A DNA stretch of 64,000 bases from Spisula solida (GCA_947247005.1 OX365947.1:39822760-39886759), one strand, 5' to 3'. Counted from the stretch's first letter, positions 33,701 through 41,264 are shown. Numbers and translations: made by a program. The notes: generated by a model not told the origin, from the letters alone.

Positions 33701-36413
33701 ACGTTGACTAATGAGTTCGTAATTGCTAGTCGATGGCGTCGTTCAGTATTGGTTCGAAACCTAGATATGCACACTATTAATGTTGTAGCTATATGTCCAA
33801 ATGTAATAAGCATGTGTTGTAGGCAATGTTTTGTCTTTACTTTTAACACAAAAATAAAGTGGGATGTACATGTACGAGGTGTGTCCAAAAAGTTCGTAGA
33901 CACTAATGATAAAATGAAAACAAAACAACATATCCGCATCAAACTTCAGTATTACAAGAAACATTGCATCTACATAAAACACAGAAAATTACAGTGAAAT
34001 GCGTGGAGTAATAATTTTTCTACAATAATTCAAGTGTACTCACTTGCACCCTAGCGGCGCAGGTGGTGACGTCAGTAACGTCCGCAACGTAAATTAACAA
34101 CGTTAAAATTGTTACAATTTTTCAAAGTAGCAACCACCGTTATTAATGTTTTCGCCAGCCGCTGTCGAAATCTGTCAACCTTGGCACCCATACCTGGTTT
34201 ATACCTAACTCCTGCTTAAGTATGTTATTTACTGTCCAACGGCTCAATTCAGACTCACGAATGCTCACGCGTCTATCCTTATTGACGATCTCTTCTATCG
34301 ACGTCACAGTAACGTCGTTTATAATTCTTGGTCGTCCGCTTCTACCGTCTGCTTTATCCATCTGAATATCGCTTGTGCCACTCGTAAACAAGTGCTCTAC
34401 ACACGGAATCAATGCCTGTTGCAGACCGAAGTATTTTAATGGTTTGAACCGGTGTTTTGTCCAATGATACACACACTTTAATGATAGTCCGTTGTTCTTC
34501 GACGTCAAAAGACGTCATTTTCAATTCCAATAGTTCCTTAGGTCCTTATGATAAATGTTTATTTTTTTAACGTACATGTGTTCTATTGCAATGATACTTG
34601 GCGGACGTGACATGAACACAACATCTCGGCACGTTGACAAACGTCAACATAATCGCGCCAAAATTACGCAATTGCCATGACATTATATCAAACGTACTTA
34701 CCAACGAACTTGACCTGCGCCGCTTAGCAAAACCATGATATATAAAATAGCATATATTGTTTTTATTTTTATAGTACATTTAGTCAAATTACTACAGAAT
34801 ATGTATTTTGTAATAAAGTATAGAGGTCTGGTGAAAAAGAATTTTTCATGACGCCGGATATCTTTTAAATTGGGATGTCTACGAACTTTTTGGACACAAC
34901 TCGTATATGTTGGGAGAGAGCTACAAGAGAAGTATGTATGAAGGTGCATGAAAGGTTCTACGAGAGAAGAGATATATTGAGAGTTTGTTTGTGAGTGAAA
35001 GATATAATATGGGATCGAGCTAGATTCTTCCAAGCTTTATGTATTGCAATAGTATATTGTATATTTACCGGAGACAAACGGAAATGGCCGAGTTTTCACG
35101 ATTTTGTAAGCCGTATGTAGGTCGTAGATTTTGTTCTTCAATTTATTTACTTCTTTAACATACGATGGGACCACAGGGTATTGACGCATATTATTTTATG
35201 TGTGTGCGACCGCCATATATCTCATATATATGGCGGTCGCACACGCATAAAATAATATGCGTCAATACCCTGTGGATAGGACATTATGCAATTCAACAAT
35301 GTACATGTATATGATTACAAAGATTGAATGCAACACAAATCTGTTAAGTGATTCTATTTTGTTCACACTCACCCTTTCAATTCGTAATTATTATACGTAT
35401 ACGTGATCAGAATGACGACTTACATTGTTTCCTTATATTTTGTAACGTAGAAACTATATGAACCGTTCTCCAGGAAAACCGGGCTTATTGACAAAAATAA
35501 GAAAATCATGATAATTTAGCATTAGAAAGACAAGACTCTTTTGAACAGTTTCTGAAAATTTGAGCAAAATATAACATCAAATTACAAAGTTACAGACTTT
35601 TAAAACTAACCACTCCCGTCTACTTGGTGAGTGACGTCGCTAACGCCATTCAAAGGTTATTTGACGTTACTTTTACAAGAAGTTCATAAATCCAGTACGG
35701 TACTAGTTAGACCTAAAAATAATAAAGTAGTACTCCTAATTAGAACTAGATGAACACATTTCCATGAAATGCTTTAATTTAATGGGATTAAATGGTACTA
35801 ACCATTGATATCATTATACAATACAATACAAAGTTTAAAACCATTGATATCATTATGTAAGCTCTGTCTGACCATCTTTAATTAACAATAATTTTTTATC
35901 AGTTGCAAAAATCATACCTCCACAGCAGTAGGTCCTGTTGAGAGCTGGATTAGTCATGCCTGGGGGCTATCCAATCTATACACAGGATGTCATATAGACT
36001 GCCCAATATACAGGTCACTACCAGTATGGTAGATGCCAAGAGATTCAGTTAGCCCCCAATCCATTAATTCAAAATGGTATATAGCCAGCCAGCTGGGGGG
36101 GGGGGGGTGCTTCAGCCCCAAAGCCCCTCCCCAACCAAATACGGGCCTGTCTTACAAGTATGCCAGTGGCGTCTTAATTGACTAGTAGATTGCAATTAGC
36201 TTCTAGTTTCCAATGGTACCAACTATTTTAAGGATATATATTTTGTTTTAAAAGTACCCTTCCATCTTAATTAACAATGTTTCAGACGACACCTACCTAA
36301 CACCGCGTCATTTACAACAATTAGAAGAGAGACAGTCTGCAGACGGTCACCATTATGTGTACCATGAAGAAGAAGAGGCACCATCCAAGATAGATGAGGA
36401 AAATGAGTTGTAA
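15682..36413 (+). CDS. Single-pass receptor with two tandem mGluR-type Venus flytrap domains (whole gene model)
   Basis: Coding exons: 15682-15790, 16760-16891, 19317-19439, 19873-20051, 20692-21594, 21990-22182, 23100-23194, 23949-24144, 25392-25580, 26294-26683, 27047-27247, 27640-27833, 28857-28949, 31862-about 32001, 33275-33387, 36286-36413. All junctions are GT/AG and phase-compatible; the donor of exon 14 is the weak point. The product (~1,125 aa) has a signal peptide, VFT1 (~residues 37-545), VFT2 (~540-1040), one hydrophobic helix and a ~50-residue acidic tail. Both VFTs show the family's hallmarks: an early CG motif, G-x-IG before a Ser-rich loop, QISYSST, and an aromatic-Gly motif after it. 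The family binds amino acids or other small ligands outside the cell. No seven-helix, kinase or cyclase domain is seen, so signalling would need a partner. The ligand cannot be read from the sequence: the mGluR lysine of the TILPKR region is absent from both copies. AATAAA at 36617-36622 is a candidate poly(A) signal. Confidence 0.8.
16355..16600. mobile_element. GC-rich island with loosely inverted ends in receptor intron 1
   Basis: About 245 bp of CG-rich sequence (many TCGA, CGATC, CCGG) in otherwise AT-rich DNA. The ends GGTTACCAATCACCCGGGCG and the inverse of CCGGTCATCCGGGAGAGTCACC pair partially. The composition differs sharply from both flanks; a recently inserted MITE is the likely explanation. 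Confidence 0.4.
16760..16891 (+). CDS. VFT receptor exon 2 (VFT1 N-terminus)
   Basis: Acceptor ttaaacag, donor gtaagt, phase 1 to 1. It encodes GLQTAEAGVCGEVDVPSVMS and then an EAIRWYINTIN helix. This corresponds to the CG motif followed by the long helix ending in INxx that opens metabotropic-glutamate-type ligand-binding domains. Confidence 0.8.
17600..17692 (-). repeat. tRNA-like segment, reverse strand, in receptor intron 2
   Basis: Reverse strand reads GACAGCGTGGCCTAATGGTT, then a long variable region and GTTCGAGTCCGCTGC. A and B boxes are good, the middle is expanded, and the acceptor stem is lacking. Confidence 0.45.
18947..19285 (+). repeat. 37-bp minisatellite, ~9 units, in receptor intron 2
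   Basis: The unit is TTGCCGCCATGTCATATTTG plus TCTTCATTGTATAAGAT with scattered point changes. It ends about 30 bp before the acceptor of exon 3. The three forward frames are open through it only because of the repeat. Confidence 0.93.
19317..19439 (+). CDS. VFT receptor exon 3 (VFT1)
   Basis: Acceptor aatttcag, donor gtaaac, phase 1 to 1. It encodes GFRSYKTCASTDVARAHAVD and continues to DDFLV; the KTC corresponds to the family's conserved D-T-C. The acceptor lies about 30 bp after the last unit of a 37-bp minisatellite. Confidence 0.8.
19873..20051 (+). CDS. VFT receptor exon 4 (VFT1 hinge and Ser loop)
   Basis: Phase 1 to 0. It encodes GLIGPELSSESTVVSSVLSS, then QISYSSTSTELND and YYRVIPDDDTQIK. 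In mGluRs the serines of the first block and the Thr of the second contact the alpha-amino and carboxyl groups of the ligand; both positions are kept here. The intron site before the G-x-IG motif is matched exactly by the exon 8/9 junction in VFT2. Confidence 0.85.
20397..20659. mobile_element. Bivalve-style MITE in receptor intron 4
   Basis: Starts TAGCTCACCTGTCACCTGTG and ends GGGCCCTTTGGGCCCTCTTG, with ACGTCGTCCGTCCGTCAAC and GGTCACNNGG blocks inside. The same style of element is, from general knowledge, frequent in bivalve introns. No coding. Confidence 0.6.
20692..21594 (+). CDS. VFT receptor exon 5 (bulk of VFT1)
   Basis: A 903-nt exon, phase 0 to 0, starting AMVELMVGLEWNRVSILFEN. It covers lobe 2 and the return to lobe 1: DAYGRVGAEALQ (the Tyr-Gly motif of ligand-binding lobe 2), HITGVVYVGSKTVANTIF, IFLLSES (where mGluRs have GSD), PRGAMTVSPPM and RSPYVQYALLAAMTMVEAL. 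The mGluR lysine of the TILPKR region is replaced by Pro. The reading frame is clean for 301 codons, the strongest coding evidence in the window. Confidence 0.92.
21690..21800 (+). repeat. Dispersed repeat family 'GGCTGGTTAAGTTGAG', copy 1
   Basis: TTTTCTGTGCTCGGCTGGTT, AAGTTGAGTGCTGCCTTCCC, TGTCTGACTTAATA recurs at 60905-60990 (same strand) and 63600-63660 (opposite strand). A short SINE or MITE core. Lies in receptor intron 5. Confidence 0.7.
21990..22182 (+). CDS. VFT receptor exon 6 (end of VFT1, Cys linker, start of VFT2)
   Basis: Phase 0 to 1. It encodes VGNLSKDEM, then SYPDLRRGTCPELEKCTECI, then IPGDFYVIG. The last strand of VFT1 and a short Cys linker run directly into the first strand of a second VFT, which shows that the two domains are fused in tandem and not two separate genes. 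The acceptor is tgtaaag; the donor is G/gtaata. Confidence 0.8.
22409..22477 (-). repeat. tRNA-like segment, reverse strand, in receptor intron 6
   Basis: Reverse strand: GTGGCCAAGTGGTTAGGGCG (A box), an anticodon-type arm TCCGC-CTTGGAA-GCGGG that would read UGG, and GGTTCGAATCC (B box). The D, anticodon and T arms fold, but the acceptor ends do not pair, so it is best called a tRNA-derived SINE or tRNA pseudogene. Confidence 0.5.
23100..23194 (+). CDS. VFT receptor exon 7 (VFT2 N-terminus)
   Basis: Acceptor tgttcag, donor gtacgt, phase 1 to 0. It encodes FASINNRAIPGPIGCGTVRT and then RHGYQMFLSLK. The GCG position matches the conserved CG of the VFT1 copy (GVCGEV in exon 2). Confidence 0.75.
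23323..23547. mobile_element. 225-bp MITE, ends TACAGGGTGTT, in receptor intron 7
   Basis: TACAGGGTGTTAAAAATGTT on the left and its inverse GTTTGAACACCCTGTA on the right, flanked by TA. Size and ends fit a Tc1/mariner-type MITE. Confidence 0.75.
23949..24144 (+). CDS. VFT receptor exon 8 (VFT2)
   Basis: Acceptor gttttcag, donor gtaaag, phase 0 to 1. It encodes FGLAEFKSRRTYAQYKDMFD, then NNTIGLIVINSCNNELEIVR, and ends RIL-G. It corresponds to the part of exon 3 that ends in DFLV-G in the VFT1 copy. Confidence 0.8.
24226..24485. mobile_element. Fold-back element, ~100-bp arms, in receptor intron 8
   Basis: TACTGTACAGTGCCATCGC on the left and GCGATGGCACTGTACAGTA on the right; inside, ATTAGACCAGTCGGTTATCA and CAACAACCCCCAAAAGGGAT are each inverted with few mismatches. 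The centre is an unpaired loop of about 50 bp. Confidence 0.85.
25392..25580 (+). CDS. VFT receptor exon 9 (VFT2 hinge and Ser loop)
   Basis: Phase 1 to 1. It encodes GYIGGQSTDVSEPAAVQLTK, then FVQISYSSTNPVLSN and YFMRIITPDNVQAKAMIDIV. It is the clear paralogue of exon 4: same G-x-IG start, same QISYSST block and the same intron position at its start. Confidence 0.85.
26294..26683 (+). CDS. VFT receptor exon 10 (VFT2 lobe 2)
   Basis: A 390-nt exon, phase 1 to 1: ALGGKYIQLMYSEGAYGEGG, AKIVIIFLRSHVVRPFLRDV, EFQFVGSEAWGTNGEV and KGALIVSVEMDKNQDLEEHL. YSEGAYGE matches the mGluR lobe-2 Tyr motif; GSEAWG replaces the family's GSD-x-W-G, a conservative Asp-to-Glu change at a ligand-contact position. 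The basic residue of TILPKR is missing. Confidence 0.87.
26746..26850 (+). CDS. Possible 105-nt cassette exon inside receptor intron 10
   Basis: Between exons 10 and 11 lies an open stretch with acceptor gggacag and donor gttagt, phase 1 to 1 and exactly 35 codons, encoding ALQTDTSKVTKTTFLLVHDE and then RDGIWAFTIAEITVTG. Skipping it joins LEEHLQG to QVSSFRESNPW, which fits the VFT family better. The ending loosely recalls the last strand of galactose-binding (F5/8-like) domains. It may be an optional exon, an exon carried in by a transposon, or chance. Confidence 0.3.
27047..27247 (+). CDS. VFT receptor exon 11 (VFT2 lobe 1 return)
   Basis: Phase 1 to 1. It encodes QVSSFRESNPWLLEYIQSRQ, then DCYFRWSFDKSFSKPC and DPWCIFVFNTILSFLK. 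This corresponds to the FxxYF...NxWFxEFW...C and the xVIDAVYxMAxAL segments of mGluR-type domains, shorter and divergent. Confidence 0.75.
27640..27833 (+). CDS. VFT receptor exon 12 (VFT2)
   Basis: Phase 1 to 0, acceptor tagtttag, donor gtaaaa. It encodes EMRQCDECGSTEVVLNFEGS, then RLCSDYIEHPDDLVQILKKV and NIYGNGDIL. Reading on through gives a stop after 16 codons, but the GT after GDIL joins cleanly to IYDQQGDG in exon 13, which equals the FNENGD-x-x-G...Y-x-I strand region of the family. Confidence 0.72.
27881..27990. mobile_element. 110-bp fold-back MITE in receptor intron 12
   Basis: GCACTCGACCAGAGAAACAA and its inverse TTGTTTGTCTGGTCGAGTAC bound a hairpin with about 45-bp arms. It begins under 50 bp after the donor of exon 12. 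Confidence 0.75.
28857..28949 (+). CDS. VFT receptor exon 13 (VFT2 C-terminal strands)
   Basis: Phase 0 to 0, acceptor tttttcag, donor gtgagt. It encodes IYDQQGDGLMGYKINNIQVD and then LDDRSKLKYSQ. It ends at the same position as the exon 5/6 junction of the VFT1 copy (FVH/VGNLSK versus YSQ/VGSYSL). Confidence 0.78.
29215..29455 (+). pseudogene. LINE 3' end fragment in receptor intron 13
   Basis: Plus-strand frame reads ASRMRPDSIPRVAMEWAPIG then KRNRGRPKETWPRSRYQK, the C-terminal motif (R-x-G-K-R-x-R-G-R-P-x-x-T-W) of many non-LTR retrotransposon proteins. It ends in TAGGTAGGTAGGTAC, a short tandem tail typical of such elements. Confidence 0.65.
30159..31905 (+). repeat. 47-bp minisatellite (~37 units) built from an intron/exon boundary
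   Basis: Units are near identical and read TTTACTGTTTATGTTAYACAG (the end of an intron) followed by GTCGGGAGCTACAGTC and TWACTACTGG (the start of exon 14). Variation is mostly C/T in the acACAG/atACAG step and T/A in TCTTACT/TCTAACT. A variant unit with TTTGAAACACAG lies at about 30388-30402. The final unit merges into exon 14. All forward frames are mostly open, so apparent proteins across it are artefacts. Confidence 0.95.
31862..32086 (+). CDS. VFT receptor exon 14 (end of VFT2, Cys linker); 3' limit uncertain
   Basis: Begins at the acceptor in the last unit of a 47-bp minisatellite and encodes VGSYSLTTGLLFDTQEVRYP, then SSCPSDSACLDCQEESDELS and PPEYEHFLLSIAATGSN, with a stop at 32084-32086. 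It parallels exon 6. To reach the transmembrane exon a phase-2 donor is needed; the only one seen is after 32001 (AC/gtcacc, weak). The position equivalent to the exon 6 donor is after 32033 (A/gtattg, phase 1), which does not fit the next exon. Read to the stop, the product would be a secreted double-VFT protein of about 1,073 aa. Confidence 0.65.
   Translation, partial: VGSYSLTTGLLFDTQEVRYPTLQPIVSSCPSDSACLDCQEESDELSTSPPEYEHFLLSIAATGSNSFQCPFFQK
32956..33183. mobile_element. ~220-bp MITE with TTAA flanks in receptor intron 14
   Basis: AGCCTAGGTCCCACTGAG on the left and CTCAGTGGGACCTAGGC on the right, with TTAA at both edges. TTAA is the target of piggyBac-type transposons, so a piggyBac-derived MITE is possible. 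Confidence 0.7.
33275..33387 (+). CDS. VFT receptor exon 15: transmembrane helix
   Basis: Acceptor catta-cag, donor C/gtatgt, phase 2 to 1. It encodes PEDTTTLILAVVIGVCGVII, continuing VVLIVVIIRSYRIEREP: about 23 hydrophobic residues followed by a basic stop-transfer stretch (RSYRIER). This is a single type I membrane anchor. Confidence 0.75.
33411..33662 (+). repeat. 36-bp minisatellite, 7 units, in receptor intron 15
   Basis: The unit is TCTGGTCTAGTGGCATGTAG plus ATACATYACATATAAC, repeated with only C/T changes. Since 36 is a multiple of three, it is open on both strands (NSGLVACRYITY on the plus strand). It starts about 24 bp after the donor of exon 15, so intron retention would append about 95 residues ending in HTG before a stop. 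Confidence 0.93.
33875..34903 (-). mobile_element. Internally deleted mariner-like element in receptor intron 15
   Basis: About 30-bp inverted ends (CGAGGTGTGTCCAAAAAGTT on the left; inverse with one or two mismatches on the right), flanked by TA. On the reverse strand at 34143-34508 it keeps the N-terminal part of a transposase, including GRSGRPRIINDVTVTSIEEI and KDRRVSIRE, the linker and second helix-turn-helix region of mariner transposases, ending WVPRL. The catalytic domain is absent, so it cannot move by itself. Confidence 0.85.
35171..35275. repeat. Near-perfect 50-bp-arm palindrome in receptor intron 15
   Basis: CCACAGGGTATTGACGCATA on the left is exactly inverted at the right; the arms run to ATATATGGCGGTCGCACAC with one visible mismatch and a loop of about 5 bases. 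Such a tight hairpin is recent or kept by gene conversion. Confidence 0.88.
36091..36107. repeat. Poly-G run in receptor intron 15
   Basis: An uninterrupted run of G after CAGCT. Similar runs lie at 53631-53644 and 56683-56702. Length may be affected by sequencing slippage. Confidence 0.9.
36286..36413 (+). CDS. VFT receptor exon 16: cytoplasmic tail and stop
   Basis: Acceptor atgtttcag, phase 1. It encodes HDTYLTPRHLQQLEERQSAD, then GHHYVYHEEEEAPSKIDEEN-EL and TAA at 36411-36413. The tail is acidic with three tyrosines (DTYLTP and HYVYHEEEE), possible phosphorylation or adaptor-binding sites. No enzymatic domain is present. Confidence 0.72.
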
Positions 36414-36870
36414 TACTGAAATGAAATTCGCAGATTTTGGCAAAATGGTAGTTTTGTGGTCGATTTAATTCATGGATTTGAAAGGTATTGGAAAAAATCA
36501 CATATTGTTAAGTCGGGTTTTCAAGGGGATTTAATTCCGCGATCTAGTTGATCCGCGAAAGTAACGAAATTTGATCCGACGCGAATACTAACATTTTAAA
36601 GTAGATGTAATTCCACAATAAACATCCTACTGCTTAATGCATATACTGCCTGAAAAATGAATTCCAACTTACTAGATATACGTAGATTTAGTTTTAATTA
36701 TGGAATGCATTTTGGTGAACAATTAAGAATGCCCGTGAAAATATCTATTGGAAGAAAGCGTTAAGTTGTCGCGTACGGTAGTATTACGTTGTATTGTGGA
36801 AGAAGCATATTGCAGAATACTTATACATTTGTAATTGACTAATATATGCACTGTAAACATGTAATGTACA

Positions 36871-36891
36871 CTATATATATATATATATATG
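36871..36891. repeat. (AT)n microsatellite
   Basis: About ten AT units following TACACT; 460 bp beyond the receptor stop codon. Confidence 0.9.
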
Positions 36892-37057
36892 TTGTATTTT
36901 AAAGTATTGAATTCTGACTCGTGCTGTCCGCGAGTACTATGTACCTTACTCATTTTGTATCAGTATTTTGTATAGTATGATTTTTTTGTTCCTGCTGTAG
37001 TTATTATCTTTTTGTGTAGCCTTATCTAACCCCATAATATATCATAATATATCATAA

Positions 37058-37568
37058 TATACTACTCAAACTTTGCTAAGGGCCAATAAATCGATTTTGA
37101 TGTCCGCCTCATGTTAAATGAACAAAACCAATGAAGAAAACGTTTAGCAATTAATAAAATATCATCTTATCTGCTGCTAAATTTCGAAACTTGATGTCTT
37201 GAATTTGATATGCATTGCCAAAATGACCTCGTTTTCCATGTAACTGATAAGCCCTATTGGCGAGGACCATAGTGACTAGATTAACATGGAAATTTTCATC
37301 CTGGTTTTATTACCATATCGAGTAAGACCCAAAATGCCAAGAAAATGACAGCATTCTGTTACTACAAAGGCTTGAATGCAGCATAAACATTTTAATGGGG
37401 TTGGGCTTATCAGCATTTAGACATTAAATTTTGAAGTAATCTTTACTGGTTTACAATATTGCAGATGTAGCATTATATTTCTGAAAATTCTACCATTCAA
37501 TCTTATTTAATTTGCAAAATATTGAAATGGAAACTTTCTTGGCCCTTATCAAATTTTGAGTAGTATAG
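37058..37568. mobile_element. MITE with ~30-bp inverted ends, TA target
   Basis: Left end TATACTACTCAAACTTTGCT then AAGGGCCAA; right end is its imperfect inverse (TTGGCCCTTATCAAATTTTG then AGTAGTATA). The TA at each edge and size of ~510 bp fit a Tc1/mariner-type MITE. It abuts the 5' side of the LINE remnant. No transposase frame seen. Confidence 0.75.
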
Positions 37569-40500
37569 ATCATATTCATGTCACTATGTACTAAAACAAA
37601 TAATGATGATAATAGTTTATACGACAATGTATGTAAAACGAATAGAGTAGATTTTTATAGGAAATTGAATATTTATAGAAAAAATAATTGTGAAGAAAAT
37701 AGAATAAATATGGTACAAGCACGTAGTATATATAAAAAAAGTGTCAGGTCATTTAATTATCAAAAAGATCGTTTGAAAACTGAAAAATTGTTAAATTGCA
37801 GATACAAAAATGTTAGGTAGTGTTGGTAAATGCTAAAAGAAAGCAATAATGTTAAATCGCCAAAAGGTATATCACTAGATCTGTTTTCCGAATATTTTAA
37901 AGCTATCAACAACCCAGAAGATAGATTTTTTCAAGCAGACGATGATAGTATTGATTTTAATGAAAATGTTGCTGAAAATGAATTAAAAGTAATGTTTAGT
38001 GAACTTTACATACCTTTTTCACTAGATGATATTAATAAAGGTATATCAGCCCTAAACTTGGGGCGGAGTGCGGGTCCAAACTGTTTAGTGAATGAAGTTC
38101 TAGTATATGAAAAAACGTCTTAGCACCATTTCTTGTTAACATTTTTAACAAAATTATGCAACTTGGCTATTTCCCGAACTCCTGGGGGGAAGGTTTCATA
38201 GTACCAATTCATAAAAAAGGAAGTTTGTCTGATGTTAAGAATGTTCGAGGCATCACGCTTCTCAGTGTTATAGGCAAGTTATTTACTAGTATTGTTAATA
38301 CCAGGTTGTCGACGTGGGCAGAAACTTATTCTATTTATATAGAAGCTCAAGCTGGCTTCAGGTCCAAAATGGGCACATCTGATAACATGTCTGTCCTTCA
38401 CGGTTTAATTAATCATGTACTTACCCAAAATAAACAATTATTTTGTGAATTTGTTGATTATTCAAAAGCATTTGATTATTTAGTCAGGCCTAATATTTGG
38501 TATAAATTACACAAACTCGGTATACGAGGAAATATATTTTAATGTAATAAAATCTATGTACAATCATGTCTGTTCAAGAGTAAAACTAAATGGTAGCACT
38601 GGTGATATGTTTGGAAGCTTTCTCGAGGTACGTCAAGGGGAAAGCTTAAGTCCCTTTATTGTTGCGATGTACTTAAATGACTTAGAAGACGAACTATTTC
38701 TGAACAGTGCTAAAGGTATTGATATTGAATCTTTGAAACTATTTATATTAATGTACGCGGATGACATTGTTATCTTTGCGAATACAGCAGAAGAATTACA
38801 GCATAATTTACATATTTTACAAAACTATTGCAACAGATGGAAGACAATTTAAGTTACTAAGGATAAAACTAAAATTGTTATTTTTAGAAAAGGGGGCGTT
38901 TACCAAATAATCTTACATTTTACAACGACGGTCATCCAATAGAAATAGTTAATAGGTACACCTACCTAGGAATTATATTTACATCTGGTTGTTCTTTCAA
39001 TGAAACCCATAAGACTTTAGCTGGTCAAGCACAAAAAGCAATTTTTGGGAGGCGTTAATAAGCCTCTCATTACTACCATTGCCCATTTCTTAATACAAAA
39101 TTAACCGCCTTTAGGCTGCTATGTGAATCCGCATTCAAGTAGGACCAGAAACTGATTTAAGCCAATCAGCAACATTTGTTTATTCTAAGATCAAAAATTA
39201 TTGTGAAACTGTTCGTTAAATCGATATTTTTGCAAAAAAAATCACTACACCGACCGATACCGAACTTGTTTCATAGTACGAAAATGACGTGTTCATCAAA
39301 TGTCCCGGCTGTAAAGCTATTTTTAGAAACTTCAGACTACGGTCAAGTGATGGTTTTATCAATGAATCGTATATGGTCTGCAAAGTACTGTTATGCAATC
39401 ATATGGTGTCGCTGTACTAGCTATCCGCTTTCTGTAGACTGTCTCACGCTGTGAGGGTAGTGATTACAAGACGGTACTGTAGAATCTGATAAATAGGCGC
39501 CACTTTTGATATTCGCATTCAATACACGTATTACATATAAATTAATATGCAACTTTTAACAATTATTTAGATACCCAACATGCCTATATAGTCACATATG
39601 CCTATTTTGACATTCAAGACAAGATCGGCAGTAAGAAAACGAACATTAAACGTGTAAAGTCGGTTTAAGCTTTAGTAGCAGCAACAAGATCGCCTCCCAT
39701 CTGTACTCTCAGTGCTTTGATTAGATTACGGCGTTATATTTATAGTTTTAATAATATATCAGTCGAACACACAATGAGTTTATTTGATAAATTAGTGAAA
39801 CCGATTTTATTCTATGTTTCTGAAGTCTGGGGTTTTGCACAAGCAAACCCAATTGAAAGAATACACACATTATTTTGTAAGTCTGTTTTAGGCGTTAAAG
39901 TTAATACGCAAAATGATTTTATTTACGGAGAATTAGTATGCATTAACTGTCAAACGCAACGTTTTATTTATATTATTAAATTTTGGTTAAAAATTGTTAA
40001 CAAATAATGAAAGAAAGTATGTTCATTGTATGTACAAAACTATGTTGAAGGATATCGAAAGGACACCTGGTAACTCTAATTGGGCATCTCTTGTTAAAGA
40101 TACATTACGGTAAGCAGATTAGGATTTTATGCAGCATGGCTAGCACAGGGTGTTGGAAATACAAAAGCGTTTTTAAATTTATTTAAACAAGAATTAATGA
40201 TATATTTGTACAAGAATGGAATACTAGAATAAACGAATCAACTAGGGCTAATTTTTATCGAACATTTTTAGCTTTCAATTTCAACCTTATTTACAACTTT
40301 TAAATTTAAAGTCGTATAGGACAGCATTAACCAGACTAAGATTGTCTTCTCATAGGTTACACATAGAAACTGGCCGTTGGAATAATACTCCGAGGGAACT
40401 ATAAGACTCTGCTCTGTATGTGACAAGCTAGATGATGAGTTCCATTGTCTTTTTGAATGTTCATTGTATAACGCTATAAGACACAAGTATTTAACACCTT

Positions 40501-40630
40501 ATTTTAGAGTGAGACCGAATATGTATAAGACCATATCACTTTTAACTTTAACCAATTGTAAAATGCTCCGCAATCTTGCCACCTTCGTTGAAAGGGTTTC
40601 GATATTAAGAAAAGGTCTGTCCTAATCTAA
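37569..40630 (+). pseudogene. Decayed non-LTR retrotransposon (LINE) reverse transcriptase
   Basis: Read in pieces: 37578-37820 and 37830-38123 (linker before the RT, ending LNLGRSAGPNCLVNEVL), 38156-38542 (IVPIHKKGSLSDVKNVRGIT, then FCEFVDYSKAFDYL, the first catalytic Asp block), 38556-38852 (VRQGESLSPFIVAMYLNDLE, then MYADDIVIFA, the catalytic box), about 38920-39045, then after the nested insertion 39722-40007 (DKLVKPILFYVSEVWGFA). A C-terminal zinc knuckle follows at about 40408-40470 (CSVCDKLDDEFHCLFEC). Stops and frameshifts separate the pieces, so it is inactive. The endonuclease domain is missing on the left, where a MITE sits. Clade not assigned. Confidence 0.88.
39047..39721. mobile_element. 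Helentron-like element, copy B, internally deleted and inserted in a LINE
   Basis: About 90-95% identical to copy A by eye at both ends but lacks about 1.2 kb of the middle (junction near 39502-39512) and a further ~45 bp near 39145. It interrupts the retrotransposon between AGQAQKAIF and RLRRYIYSF. Left flank ends in TTTTT and the right flank resumes after GCTTTGATT, so insertion was within a T run; the exact boundary is ambiguous by 2-3 bases. Confidence 0.65.
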
Positions 40631-40774
40631 ATCAATGTAATGTACTTATGCGTTCTGATTTAAATCAATGCAATTTTATTGTTTAATATAATCTTGATAT
40701 TATATAATGACATGACTTACATTCATGAAATTTGTTGCATTTATATACGAATAAACATGCATGTGTTTATTGTT

Positions 40775-40910
40775 TGTGTGTGTGCGTGTGTGTACGTGCG
40801 TGCGTGTGAGCGTGTATCCAAGTTTAGGTGGAGTGTGAAGTGTGTGAGTTTGCTCGCGTGTGTGCGTGCGTGTATGTATATGTGCATGTGTGATGTGTGC
40901 ATGCATGTTA
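40775..40910. repeat. GT-rich simple sequence
   Basis: TGTGTGTGTGCGTGTGTGTA and similar (GT/GC)n interspersed with unique bases. The long open frames on both strands here are by-products of the repeat. Confidence 0.85.
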
Positions 40911-41264
40911 GTAAGAGAGTAAATTATTACACTTGTATAATGTATGTTTATATGTGAACTCATGGGTATAATATTAATGCCTAATGTTTTGGAAATAAAC
41001 TAAACTGTACAGTTACTTCAATGCACATGTGTATATAGTCTACTATTTCGATTTATGTTCCCGTTGGCACTTATGAAGTGTTCCACTATCATTGCATTGT
41101 GTGCTGAACATTATTAGACTATAACTTGTTGTATATATGATGTATTGGCTACTATAAGTAAATAACTAGGCTATGCATGTTTTTGTACATTAAATTATGG
41201 AATAATCCGATTTGAGATATACTAAATGATTTTTAGTTGTTCGAAGTTTTAACACACATTTCAA

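Noticed and set aside
40679..40963. Open frames on both strands with VCVCACVYVRAC or THTHTR-type composition
   Set aside because: Generated by GT-rich simple sequence.
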